Source: an uncultured Selenomonadaceae bacterium
GTDB taxonomy: Bacteria > Bacillota > Negativicutes > Selenomonadales > Selenomonadaceae
NCBI GenBank assembly: GCA_902782705.1
Contig: CACZOL010000077.1
Location: 1-17,976, forward strand
Direction of reading: 5' to 3'
DNA: 17,976 bases
Shown: positions 9,058 through 15,896 of the stretch, piece after piece
Position numbering within the stretch: position 1 is the stretch's first letter
Layout of the letters: each line of letters starts with the position of its first letter
Notes under the pieces: generated by a model
The model's input: only the letters and a program-made list of their open reading frames with translations
What the model was told of the DNA's origin: nothing
Database searches by the model: none
Position numbers and translations under genes: made by a program

Positions 9058-9734
9058 TTTAACTCCAGCGATTCTCCCGGCTGTACGATATGCACGTGCG
9101 CCCGCGTGCTCGACTCTGTGAGTTCCTGATATTTTTTGACGTCCTGTTCAATGACGGGCCAAGTGTCGTAATGAATCGGAATCACATTGGCCGCGTTCAG
9201 CCATTGCGCCGCAAGCGCCGCGTCTTCAAGACCCATCGTGTAGTTGTCGCCGATTGGTAAAAGCGCGTAATCGATGGAATCCTTGCGCCCGATCAGTTTC
9301 ATATCATGGAACAACGCCGTATCTCCGGCAAAATAAACCGTCTTGCCGCCCATCTGAATCACGAAGCCGCAAGCGATTCCGCCGGCTACGCCCGAACTGT
9401 GCAGCGCAAGCGTCATACGTACCTTGCCGAACGGCAGCTTGACGGAACCGCCCAGATTCATGCCGTGAGCCTTCAGTTCCGTTCCCGCCTGTTCGTTGCA
9501 AAGACCTATCACTTCGGGGATAGCCACGATTGTCGCTCCCGTACGTTTCGCGATAGCCGCTGCGTCGCCCAGATGGTCACCGTGCGCGTGGGAAACCAAG
9601 ATATAGTCGCATTGCACTTTATCTGGCGCAATCGCGGCTTTCGGATTTCCCGTCAAAAACGGGTCTGCAAGCACCTTATGCGTGCCGTCGTCCAGCAAAA
9701 AACAGGCGTGTCCGTAATAAGTGTACTTCAACAT
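9054..9734 (-). CDS. UPF0173 metal-dependent hydrolase (metallo-beta-lactamase fold)
   Basis: This 226-residue protein belongs to the UPF0173 (YtkL-like) branch of the metallo-beta-lactamase superfamily. The metal site is seen in SHAHGDHLGD, the His in LALHSS, FAGDTALFHD and the late His in IPIHYDTWP. The N-terminal YYGHACFLL is typical of the family. The substrate is unknown, and I do not infer one from its place before miaA and hfq. The ATG at 9734 has GGGGAGG 8 bases upstream. It is the first gene of the unit ending at the 7811-7843 terminator, and the 133-bp gap before it is mostly occupied by a repeat element. Confidence 0.9.
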   Translation of the reverse strand: MLKYTYYGHACFLLDDGTHKVLADPFLTGNPKAAIAPDKVQCDYILVSHAHGDHLGDAAAIAKRTGATIVAIPEVIGLCNEQAGTELKAHGMNLGGSVKLPFGKVRMTLALHSSGVAGGIACGFVIQMGGKTVYFAGDTALFHDMKLIGRKDSIDYALLPIGDNYTMGLEDAALAAQWLNAANVIPIHYDTWPVIEQDVKKYQELTESSTRAHVHIVQPGESLELK

Positions 9735-9783
9735 AAATTTTCCTCCCCGCTTTTAAATACTCCTTAAAATATAAATCTTTCAA

Positions 9784-9864
9784 GGAATCCATGAATAAGC
9801 CATGCATGACCTTTCCTGACGAAAAAGACGCAATAAGGGCATACAGGGACTGTTCAGTGAATCC
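9784..9864. repeat. Small decayed inverted-repeat element, related to the one at 13215-13373
   Basis: The ends are imperfect inverted repeats: GGAATCCATGAATAAGCC on the left and GGATTCACTGAACAGTCC as the reverse complement of the right end, 12 of 18 identical. The left end matches the right end of the larger element at 13 of 18 positions. The inner stretch GCATGAC...GACGAAAAAGACGC and AAGGGC also resembles that element's right half. Its right border abuts TTAT, which supplies the stop of the flippase-like gene. No target duplication is visible on the left. A weak promoter (TTCATG, 16 bases, TATATT at 9773-9768) for the UPF0173 gene would use part of its left end; I give that little weight. 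Confidence 0.45.
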
Positions 9865-9867
9865 TTA

Positions 9868-10869
9868 TTAAAGACTTTGCTCGGACTCCTCTTTTTTCTT
9901 AAGGAAAGTCACGCCAAAGACCTTAATCGTATAATAAAACCCGATCAGAAACGGGATATATTCCGCAATGAGCCGCCAGCACACGGCAACGATACCGACC
10001 AATCCCTGCGGAACCGTCTCGTTGAACAATAGGACAAAACCGCCCTCCGCTATGCCGGAACCGCCCGGCGTCGGTGTAAAATAAAGCAACATGTTCAAAA
10101 AGATCATGCGCCCCATGACCGCGTACCAATCTGCATCGTAAACACCCAGTCCAAGCAACAGACACGGGACAATCGCGTATATACAAATCAGGGAAAGACC
10201 CGATTCCATAAAAACAAGCAGCATCGCCTTTGGGGATTGTCCCAACAATCGAACGGCATTTCGTGTATCGCGGTATATGTGAATCAATGAACGCCGCCGC
10301 ACCGGCGAAAGCTTGCGCGCCAAGCGAACGACGAGCTGCCCCAAAAGATTGGAGCTGACGCCCCAAATGAGAAACAGCATGACGACGAAAGCGAGAAAAG
10401 AAATCATCATGAGCTTGCCGTTGGAAACACCAGGCAAAATATGCGCCTCATGCATGAAGATAAACGGCATGCACAAAATCAAGAATAGAATCGAAACGAC
10501 CGTCCGAACGAAAACGAGTACCGTCGCTTTTCCGGTCGGCACGCCCGCATGCCGAAGAAACATCATCTGCGCTACCGCCCCGCCTGTCGCGCCTGGCGTC
10601 AAAAGCGCAAGAAAATAATTCCCAAACACAACCTGCACAGCTTGAGAAAACGTAATCTCCTCATGGGAGATATGAACGAGATGCATCAATCGGCTGCCGT
10701 CGAGAAAGAGTCCTACGCCGACAAAAAGCAGCGCCAACGCCAGCGACCACGGCTGGAACATCGTCAGATTCGCAAGCGTATGGATATCGACCGTAAAATA
10801 AATTACGGCGCCAGATATTACAAGCACCAGCACTATAAGAAGCGCCAGCCGCCTATAGAATTTCCCCAT
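9868..10869 (-). CDS. Flippase-like integral membrane protein (LPG synthase TM / UPF0104 / HpnL-like family)
   Basis: The 333-residue protein is strongly hydrophobic, with roughly eight membrane segments beginning at residue 8 (LALLIVLVLVISGAVIYF). The family signatures are FGNYFLALLTPGATGG and LLYFTPTPGGSGIAEGGF. It lacks the soluble aminoacyl transferase half of MprF, so it matches the stand-alone flippase-like proteins that include HpnL. Its start overlaps the end of the deacetylase gene by 17 bases and has AGGAG 7 bases upstream, so the two are co-translated. By family and context it probably moves or modifies a lipid-linked sugar in the inner membrane; the substrate cannot be read from the sequence. 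The tail is charged (KKKEESEQ). Confidence 0.85.
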   Translation of the reverse strand: MGKFYRRLALLIVLVLVISGAVIYFTVDIHTLANLTMFQPWSLALALLFVGVGLFLDGSRLMHLVHISHEEITFSQAVQVVFGNYFLALLTPGATGGAVAQMMFLRHAGVPTGKATVLVFVRTVVSILFLILCMPFIFMHEAHILPGVSNGKLMMISFLAFVVMLFLIWGVSSNLLGQLVVRLARKLSPVRRRSLIHIYRDTRNAVRLLGQSPKAMLLVFMESGLSLICIYAIVPCLLLGLGVYDADWYAVMGRMIFLNMLLYFTPTPGGSGIAEGGFVLLFNETVPQGLVGIVAVCWRLIAEYIPFLIGFYYTIKVFGVTFLKKKEESEQSL

Positions 10870-11716
10870 TCGTTAACTCCTCATACGAAATCAACCGAAT
10901 TCCATGCGCTTCCACATAATCTCGCGCCTCGTCCGACGTTACAGAGGCCAGTTCTTCTTCCCAATGGTAGCGCCAATGGTAAATATCATCCAAAACGTAA
11001 TTGTCTGTACCTGGGTGTACCATAATCTCCGAAACACCGTCGGGCAGCGCTCGAAGGATTGCCATAAATCGAGGCGAAAACATGTTGCCTCCCGTGAGCA
11101 TGCCAAAAAAGGCGTCCGGCGTCAAAATCCCGACTCGATTCATTTCTCTCTTTGCCATGAGCGCACAAAACGTAAGCCCGCATTTCGCAATATATCGACC
11201 GGCAGAAGCATGAAATCCGCCGTTGAAAAGAAATGCCTCCGCCGGCAGCCGCATTTTAGAAAAGCCGTATTCCTTCGCCAGCGCGGTAATGAGCCGAATC
11301 ACACCGGGAAGCACGTGAAGATGCTGATGGCTGTCGATATGCGTGAGCCGGACGCCCATCTGCCGCGCCCGCAAAATCTGCGCCTCGCATTCCGCACGAA
11401 GTTCATCCATGTGAACGCCGCCCGTCATATAACGCCGAATAAACGCTACATGATCCGGCAAAAGGCGCCCGTCGCCATCCACAAGACTCGGGATTTTTTC
11501 CGGCGGCAATACCGGCCGCTCCGCCACAAGCGTCAAATGAATTCCGACGCCGAGCCCAGGATTTTCCCTTGCGAGCATCGCCGCCTCTTCTGCTGCCGCC
11601 CCTGAGGCTACAAACGATGTGCTTCGAATACAACCGTTCTTATACCCTTCTATAATACCACGATTGACCGCGGAATGCAGGCCAAAATCATCCGCGTTTA
11701 CAATCAGCCGCTTCAT
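10853..11716 (-). CDS. ChbG/HpnK-family (YdjC-like) carbohydrate deacetylase
   Basis: This family uses a metal to remove acetyl groups from N-acetylated sugars, such as chitobiose in ChbG or a glycosylated hopanoid precursor in HpnK. The 287-residue protein has NADDFG at residues 7-12 (metal-binding Asp), GVGIHLTLV, THIDSHQHLH (two metal or catalytic His) and EIMVHPGTDN, all family hallmarks. No signal peptide is present, so it acts in the cytoplasm. The ATG overlaps the folE2 stop by four bases (ATGA), with GAGG 10 bases upstream. It overlaps the flippase-like gene downstream. That arrangement recalls the hpnK/hpnL pairing, but no other hopanoid gene is in view, so a lipid-linked aminosugar is only a guess. 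Confidence 0.87.
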   Translation of the reverse strand: MKRLIVNADDFGLHSAVNRGIIEGYKNGCIRSTSFVASGAAAEEAAMLARENPGLGVGIHLTLVAERPVLPPEKIPSLVDGDGRLLPDHVAFIRRYMTGGVHMDELRAECEAQILRARQMGVRLTHIDSHQHLHVLPGVIRLITALAKEYGFSKMRLPAEAFLFNGGFHASAGRYIAKCGLTFCALMAKREMNRVGILTPDAFFGMLTGGNMFSPRFMAILRALPDGVSEIMVHPGTDNYVLDDIYHWRYHWEEELASVTSDEARDYVEAHGIRLISYEELTNGEIL

Positions 11717-12501
11717 TGCACCATTTCCTCGTAACTGGCGTACGCGTTGTGATTATGAATGGACTCGAAGTTTTCGCAGGAAACAGAAAACCACTCCAAT
11801 CCGGGCAAAGCCCGCAAAACGATGACAAGATCGCGAAGCATGTCCTCCACGAATTTCGGGTTTTCATAGGCGTGCTCCGTCACATATTTCTCATCTTCGC
11901 GCTTCAAGAGCGGATACAGCGGGCTTGAAGCCTGCCGCTCCATCAAATCGGCCAAGTCCTCGATATAAATGCATTCGTAGCCTTCCCGAAAACGTAACCG
12001 CGCAGACATGACACCTCTCTGGTTATGCGCGCCATAACGAGAGATAGATTTGCTGCACGGGCAAAGGGACGTAGACGGCACGTCGACGCCCAGTTCAAAC
12101 ACAAAGCCTTTTCCTTTTTCCTTCCGCCCGTAAAAACAGCAATCAAGATCGAGCAACGATAATTTGCCACTGACCGGCGCAGCTTTCTTGATAAAGTATT
12201 TGAAACGGATTTCAATATTGGCCGAAGCCGAAGAAAGCCGTTCCAGCGCCTCGTCAAGAATCGATTCCATTTCAGGCTCCGCAAGAGGTCGATTGCTCCA
12301 TTGGTCCAAAATCTCCATAAAGCGGCTCATATGCGTGCCTTTGTATTCCTGCGGCAGGGAAACCGTAAAGCAAATCCTTGCCAATACTTGCTGGAAATCT
12401 CCGTCCTTTGTTCGAATTCGGAACGGCAGATGAATTTCTCGCACGCCAACATGTTGAATCGCGATTCCACGAGAATCGACACTGTTTTGTATATCCTCCA
12501 A
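11713..12501 (-). CDS. folE2: GTP cyclohydrolase FolE2 (type IB)
   Basis: FolE2 converts GTP to 7,8-dihydroneopterin triphosphate, the first step of folate synthesis. It is the metal-flexible alternative to zinc-dependent FolE. Recognisable parts are the N-terminal EDIQNSVDSRG, KGTHMSRF, the catalytic Cys region TSLCPCSKSIS (~146), GAHNQRG and the late SCENFESIHNHNAYA. I place the start at a TTG (12501), giving 262 residues. AGGAGG lies 9 bases upstream, and homologues begin with a similar (E/K)D(V/I)QN. The open frame extends to a GTG at 12531, which has no binding site and would add ten basic residues. It follows rpe by 36 bases and overlaps the deacetylase gene. Confidence 0.93.
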   Translation of the reverse strand: MEDIQNSVDSRGIAIQHVGVREIHLPFRIRTKDGDFQQVLARICFTVSLPQEYKGTHMSRFMEILDQWSNRPLAEPEMESILDEALERLSSASANIEIRFKYFIKKAAPVSGKLSLLDLDCCFYGRKEKGKGFVFELGVDVPSTSLCPCSKSISRYGAHNQRGVMSARLRFREGYECIYIEDLADLMERQASSPLYPLLKREDEKYVTEHAYENPKFVEDMLRDLVIVLRALPGLEWFSVSCENFESIHNHNAYASYEEMVQ

Positions 12502-12510
12502 GAACGGGAC

Positions 12511-12516
12511 CCTCCT
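12511..12516 (-). promoter_or_regulatory. Ribosome binding site fixing the TTG start of folE2
   Basis: AGGAGG sits 9 bases before the TTG at 12501 and lies downstream of the only alternative start (GTG at 12531). This supports a TTG start. Confidence 0.7.
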
Positions 12517-12537
12517 GTTCCTTCTCCACACGTTGCC

Positions 12538-13185
12538 TTACTTCACGCGAATCCTGCGGATTGCCTCGACCAGATCATCGCTGCCAAAAACCGCCGAGCC
12601 CGCCACGAGCACATCGGCCCCAGCTTCAACGACAAGTTTTGCCGTATCCGCGTTGACGCCGCCGTCCACTTCCAGCTCTATGCTGCGTCCCGACGCTGTA
12701 ATCATCGCACGCACCTTCCGGATTTTCTCCAGCGTAGAAGAAATAAATTTCTGTCCGCCGAAACCCGGATTAACAGTCATTACGAGCACCATATCCACGT
12801 CCGCAATATATGGCTCAGCCATTACGGCAGGCGTTCCCGGATTCAAAGCGATTGCCGCTTTGCACCCGCAGCCGTGAATCGCCTGCACGATCCGATGCCC
12901 ATGCTTTGCCGCTTCCACATGAAACGAAATGATATCCGCGCCTGCGTCAGCAAAAGCGTCAATCTGCGCTTCCGGGCTCTCCACCATCAAATGTACGTCA
13001 AAAGTTTTTTTCGTATACGAACGAAGCGCTTTGACCACGGGAGAACCGATGGTAATCTGCGGAACAAATTGTCCGTCCATCACGTCGATATGGATATAGT
13101 CGGCACCCGCTGCGTCTACTCTTTTCAGTTCCGCGCCCAGTGCGGAAAAATCCGCCGACAAGATCGACGGGGCGATTTTCAACAT
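12538..13185 (-). CDS. rpe: Ribulose-phosphate 3-epimerase
   Basis: Rpe interconverts ribulose 5-phosphate and xylulose 5-phosphate in the pentose phosphate pathway. The 215-residue TIM barrel has all landmarks: IAPSILSADF, HIDVMDG at 32-38 (metal His and Asp), FDVHLMV, VMTVNPGFGGQKF and the phosphate-binding EVDGGVN with VAGSAVF near the end. The ATG at 13185 is preceded by GAGGGAAC. In Firmicutes rpe often follows prkC and rsgA; here rsgA is missing and a MITE-like element lies between prkC and rpe. Without that insertion the gap would be only 25 bases, so rpe was probably part of the kinase operon. Confidence 0.97.
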   Translation of the reverse strand: MLKIAPSILSADFSALGAELKRVDAAGADYIHIDVMDGQFVPQITIGSPVVKALRSYTKKTFDVHLMVESPEAQIDAFADAGADIISFHVEAAKHGHRIVQAIHGCGCKAAIALNPGTPAVMAEPYIADVDMVLVMTVNPGFGGQKFISSTLEKIRKVRAMITASGRSIELEVDGGVNADTAKLVVEAGADVLVAGSAVFGSDDLVEAIRRIRVK

Positions 13186-13210
13186 CGTTTGTTCCCTCTT
13201 TTCAAATTCT

Positions 13211-13377
13211 TTATGGAAACAACGATTAAGTCAATTTATGTCCTTGCCGAGGGATTTTTTCGTCAGGCAAGAAAGATGGCGCGAAGTCGTAGCATAGCTA
13301 CGTCGAGCGACATCTGCCGCAGCATGACGGAAAAAGAACCGGCAAGGGCGAAAGAGACTTATTCGGTGTTTCCTTAT
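13211..13377. mobile_element. MITE-like palindromic element with TTAT flanks
   Basis: The 159-bp element spans 13215-13373. Its 18-bp terminal inverted repeats, GGAAACAACGATTAAGTC and GGAAACACCGAATAAGTC, match at 16 positions. TTAT flanks it on both sides (13211-13214 and 13374-13377), as a target duplication would. A second inverted pair, CCTTGCCG (13242-13249) and CGGCAAGG (13340-13347), and a central CGTAGC-ATA-GCTACG (13288-13302) make the whole unit a near-palindrome about its midpoint. It has no coding capacity. The right TTAT copy contains the prkC stop codon (TAA on the minus strand), so the insertion left the kinase intact. The RNA would form a long hairpin between prkC and rpe. The mobilising transposase family is unknown to me. 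Confidence 0.75.
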
Positions 13378-15122
13378 CGTTTCCCGGCGTCGTTTGTCCG
13401 GCTCGGCGGCTTCACGGGACCGTCGTCTTTCTTTTCCGGTTCGTTTTTGTCGACAGGCGGCGGCGTACTCGGCCCCATCGGTGCCGCAATGACAAAGTCG
13501 ACCGTCGTTTCCTCGTCGACGTCCGTTCCCGCACGCGGCGACTGATAGAGAATCGTGCCCGCCGCCTGACGGCTTTTCTCGGAGGTCACCGAGCCGACGG
13601 AAAGTCGAAGTTGCTTGAGCCGATCCTTCGCCGCGTCTAACGTGCCGCCGGAAAAGTCGGGCACCCGCACCAATTTGATCTGTTTTCCCTTGCTGACGGT
13701 AAGTTCGACGCTCTGCCCCTTCGCAATCTTTTTCCCCTCGGCCGGCTCCTGTTCCAATACCGTCCACGCTTCCTGATCGGAGACTTTCTCATAAACGGCG
13801 CCAACGACAAGGCCCATATTTTTCAGCTTGCTTTCCGCTGAAAGGCGGGAAAGCCCTTTCAAATTCGGCATGGTCAGTTCTTCGCCGCCCTTGCTGACAT
13901 AAATGGTCACAACACGTTGTTCCTTGACCATCGTACCCGCGTCCGGCGACTGAGAAATAACCTGACCCGCAGATACTTTCGCATCGTATTGCTCGACGAT
14001 AGAAACGCGCAGCTTCGACGTTTCAAGGAGTTCCTTAGCCAGCGCCATCGGGCGTTCCTTAACGTCCGGCACCTGCACTTCCGCCATACTCCAAAACTTA
14101 CCGAAAGCCAAGAACGCACCAACCGTGAATCCGAGAAAAATCAGGAAAATCGCCGCTGCCATGAAAACTTTTGACTTGAAGAAGGGCTTCACCAAGCCAT
14201 CCTCTTCATCTTCCGCTTCGTCCGGCAGCGCCTCCACATCAACGCGCGGCATGAGCCGCGTCGCAAAGGGATCCGCCTCGCCTGCGTCATGACCGCCGTC
14301 GAAGCCGAGAAAACGCTCCGCATGCTGGATATCGTCAATCAGTTCGTTGCTGCTCGGACGATCCAACGGGTCTTTTGCCATCGCCTTTTGCACAATCGCC
14401 TCGACCATCGGCGGCAATGTCCGGTCATGCTGACAGACAGGTCTTGGCTCTTCCTGCAAATGTTTCAACGCGATGCTTACCGTCGTTTCTCCCGTGAAGG
14501 GAAGCTCTCCCGTCAGCATTTCATAAAGGACGACACCGAGAGAATAGATATCCGACTTCGGCGTAATTTTCGTCCCCTTCGCCTGCTCCGGTGAAAAATA
14601 ATGCACGGAGCCGACGACATTTCCGTTGTACGTCATCGTCGAAGAAGTAATCGCCCGCGCGATTCCAAAATCCGCGACCTTTACCCGCCCGTCCGGCGTG
14701 ACCAAAATATTGTGCGGTTTGATATCGCAATGCACCAAATTATTCGCGTGTGCTTCCCGCAAAGCGCGTGCGATTTCCTTCGCTATGCGCAGGGATTCTT
14801 CCACGGACAGCCTGCCCTCCCGCTGAATCTTCTTTTTCAGCGTTTCCCCCGCAATATATTCCATAACGATATAGTGGCGTTCCGCATCTTGCCCGACGTC
14901 GTAAATTCCGACAATATTCGGGTGTGACAAACGCGCCGCCCCTTTTGCCTCAAGATGGAATTTCTCCAAAAAATCTTCGTCTCCGGCCAGCTGCGCGTGC
15001 AGAATTTTAACCGCAACCATACGATCCAGCACCGTATCATGCGCCTTATAGACGTCCGCCATTCCGCCGCCGCCGATATGTTCAAGAAGCTCGTACCGCT
15101 CTTCCAAGACGCCTCGTTCCAC
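13374..15122 (-). CDS. prkC: PASTA-domain serine/threonine protein kinase
   Basis: This membrane kinase senses peptidoglycan fragments or lipid II through its PASTA domains and phosphorylates cell-wall, division and translation proteins. The 582 residues hold a Hanks kinase domain: GGGGMADVY (17-25), Lys39 in VAVKIL, HCDIKPHN near 130-137, DFG near 150, and an activation loop rich in Ser/Thr. One membrane helix follows (~317-342), then three PASTA repeats (~348-412, 416-480, 485-550) and a Pro/Lys-rich tail. The catalytic loop has HCD rather than HRD. I chose the GTG at 15122, with GGAGGG 7 bases upstream; a TTG at 15137 is next to that site and unlikely. The gene lies 59 bases after prpC, and its stop lies in the flank of an inserted element. 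Confidence 0.96.
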   Translation of the reverse strand: MERGVLEERYELLEHIGGGGMADVYKAHDTVLDRMVAVKILHAQLAGDEDFLEKFHLEAKGAARLSHPNIVGIYDVGQDAERHYIVMEYIAGETLKKKIQREGRLSVEESLRIAKEIARALREAHANNLVHCDIKPHNILVTPDGRVKVADFGIARAITSSTMTYNGNVVGSVHYFSPEQAKGTKITPKSDIYSLGVVLYEMLTGELPFTGETTVSIALKHLQEEPRPVCQHDRTLPPMVEAIVQKAMAKDPLDRPSSNELIDDIQHAERFLGFDGGHDAGEADPFATRLMPRVDVEALPDEAEDEEDGLVKPFFKSKVFMAAAIFLIFLGFTVGAFLAFGKFWSMAEVQVPDVKERPMALAKELLETSKLRVSIVEQYDAKVSAGQVISQSPDAGTMVKEQRVVTIYVSKGGEELTMPNLKGLSRLSAESKLKNMGLVVGAVYEKVSDQEAWTVLEQEPAEGKKIAKGQSVELTVSKGKQIKLVRVPDFSGGTLDAAKDRLKQLRLSVGSVTSEKSRQAAGTILYQSPRAGTDVDEETTVDFVIAAPMGPSTPPPVDKNEPEKKDDGPVKPPSRTNDAGKR

Positions 15123-15129
15123 GTTGCTT

Positions 15130-15135
15130 CCCTCC
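15130..15135 (-). promoter_or_regulatory. Ribosome binding site fixing the GTG start of prkC
   Basis: GGAGGG lies 7 bases before the GTG at 15122. The only earlier start in frame, a TTG at 15137, would lie just upstream of this site, so the GTG start is preferred. Confidence 0.7.
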
Positions 15136-15181
15136 AAAATACTTCCGATGTATTGTCAGCGTTTCCCTTGGGTTGTTTTGT

Positions 15182-15895
15182 TTACGCGTCATAAACTACA
15201 ACGATTGCGCTGATATTGTCATGACTTCCCGCCTCGATTGCGCGACTGACCAAATACTGTGCGGCGTCTTTTCCTGCAGGAACAGCGTGAAGCAGCAGCG
15301 CACAAAGCTCGCTTTCCGGCAAAACCGTCGTCAGCCCGTCGCTGCAAAGCAATAATATGTCCTGCGGCTCCGCACGAAAATGTCCCGTATCGACGGCAAG
15401 ATCTTCGGAAACGCCCACCGCGCGCGTAATCACGTTGCGTTTCGGGTGTGTCATCGCTTGTTCCGGGGTGATAGAACCGTTGGCCACCAGCTCGGAAACG
15501 AGGGAGTGATCCTTCGTGATCTGTTGAAGCGATCCTCGCCGCAAAAGATAAAACCGGCTGTCCCCGACGTGTGCCCACGCGATTTCATCTCCTTCGCGAT
15601 GGCATATCGTCGCCGTAGTTCCCATGCCGGCGTATTCCGGATTGCTTCGTACCGTTTTCATGATTTCCTCGTTGGCACGAAGCATCGCATTTTTCAGGCC
15701 GTTTTCGTTAAAATGCTCCTGCGGCATGAGCGCCTCACGAACCGCATCGACAAGCATTTTGCTCGCCACTTCGCCAGACGTATATCCGCCCATGCCGTCG
15801 GCAACCACATACGTCTCGCGTCCAAGCGCGGCGACGGCGTCTTCATTGCTCTCTCGGCTCGGTCCTATATCCGTAGCCAAGTATACTTGTGTCAT
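15182..15895 (-). CDS. prpC: PP2C-family serine/threonine phosphatase, partner of PrkC
   Basis: The enzyme removes phosphates placed by PrkC, using two or three Mn/Mg ions. The 237-residue protein shows the PPM motifs in order: TDIGPSRESNEDA, VVADGMGGYTSGE, GMGTTATI, AHVGDSRFYLLR, KDHSLVSELV, VITRAVG, LLLCSDGLT and GSHDNISAIVV, so all metal-binding Asp residues are present. It has no membrane segment. I placed the start at 15895 because GAGGTG lies 7 bases upstream, inside the last codons of the FHA gene; an ATG at 15910 has no binding site. It follows the FHA gene by one base and precedes prkC by 59 bases. Confidence 0.96.
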   Translation of the reverse strand: MTQVYLATDIGPSRESNEDAVAALGRETYVVADGMGGYTSGEVASKMLVDAVREALMPQEHFNENGLKNAMLRANEEIMKTVRSNPEYAGMGTTATICHREGDEIAWAHVGDSRFYLLRRGSLQQITKDHSLVSELVANGSITPEQAMTHPKRNVITRAVGVSEDLAVDTGHFRAEPQDILLLCSDGLTTVLPESELCALLLHAVPAGKDAAQYLVSRAIEAGSHDNISAIVVVYDA

Positions 15896-15896
15896 C

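Noticed and set aside
9768..9795. Promoter for the UPF0173 gene (TTCATG, 16 bases, TATATT)
   Set aside because: The -10 is good but the -35 matches consensus at only three positions. A competing TTGAAA lies in the spacer, so I did not list it as a feature.
9832..9869. Possible terminator behind the flippase-like gene (AATAAGG/CCTTATT, then TCTTTTT)
   Set aside because: The stem is only 7 bp and AT-rich with a 24-base loop, and the T-tract is not directly at the stem. It is better explained as part of the decayed inverted-repeat element.
12301..13545. Long + strand open frame (414 codons) crossing folE2, rpe, the repeat element and the end of prkC
   Set aside because: It is antisense to three conserved genes and reads through the palindromic element; composition is typical of a shadow frame. 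The absence of stops follows from the base composition of the opposite strand.
15151..15167. Minus-strand GGGAAACGCTGACAATA between prpC and prkC, resembling the element's terminal repeat
   Set aside because: Only about 11 bases resemble the repeat, there is no partner inverted copy and no flanking TTAT, so chance similarity is likely.
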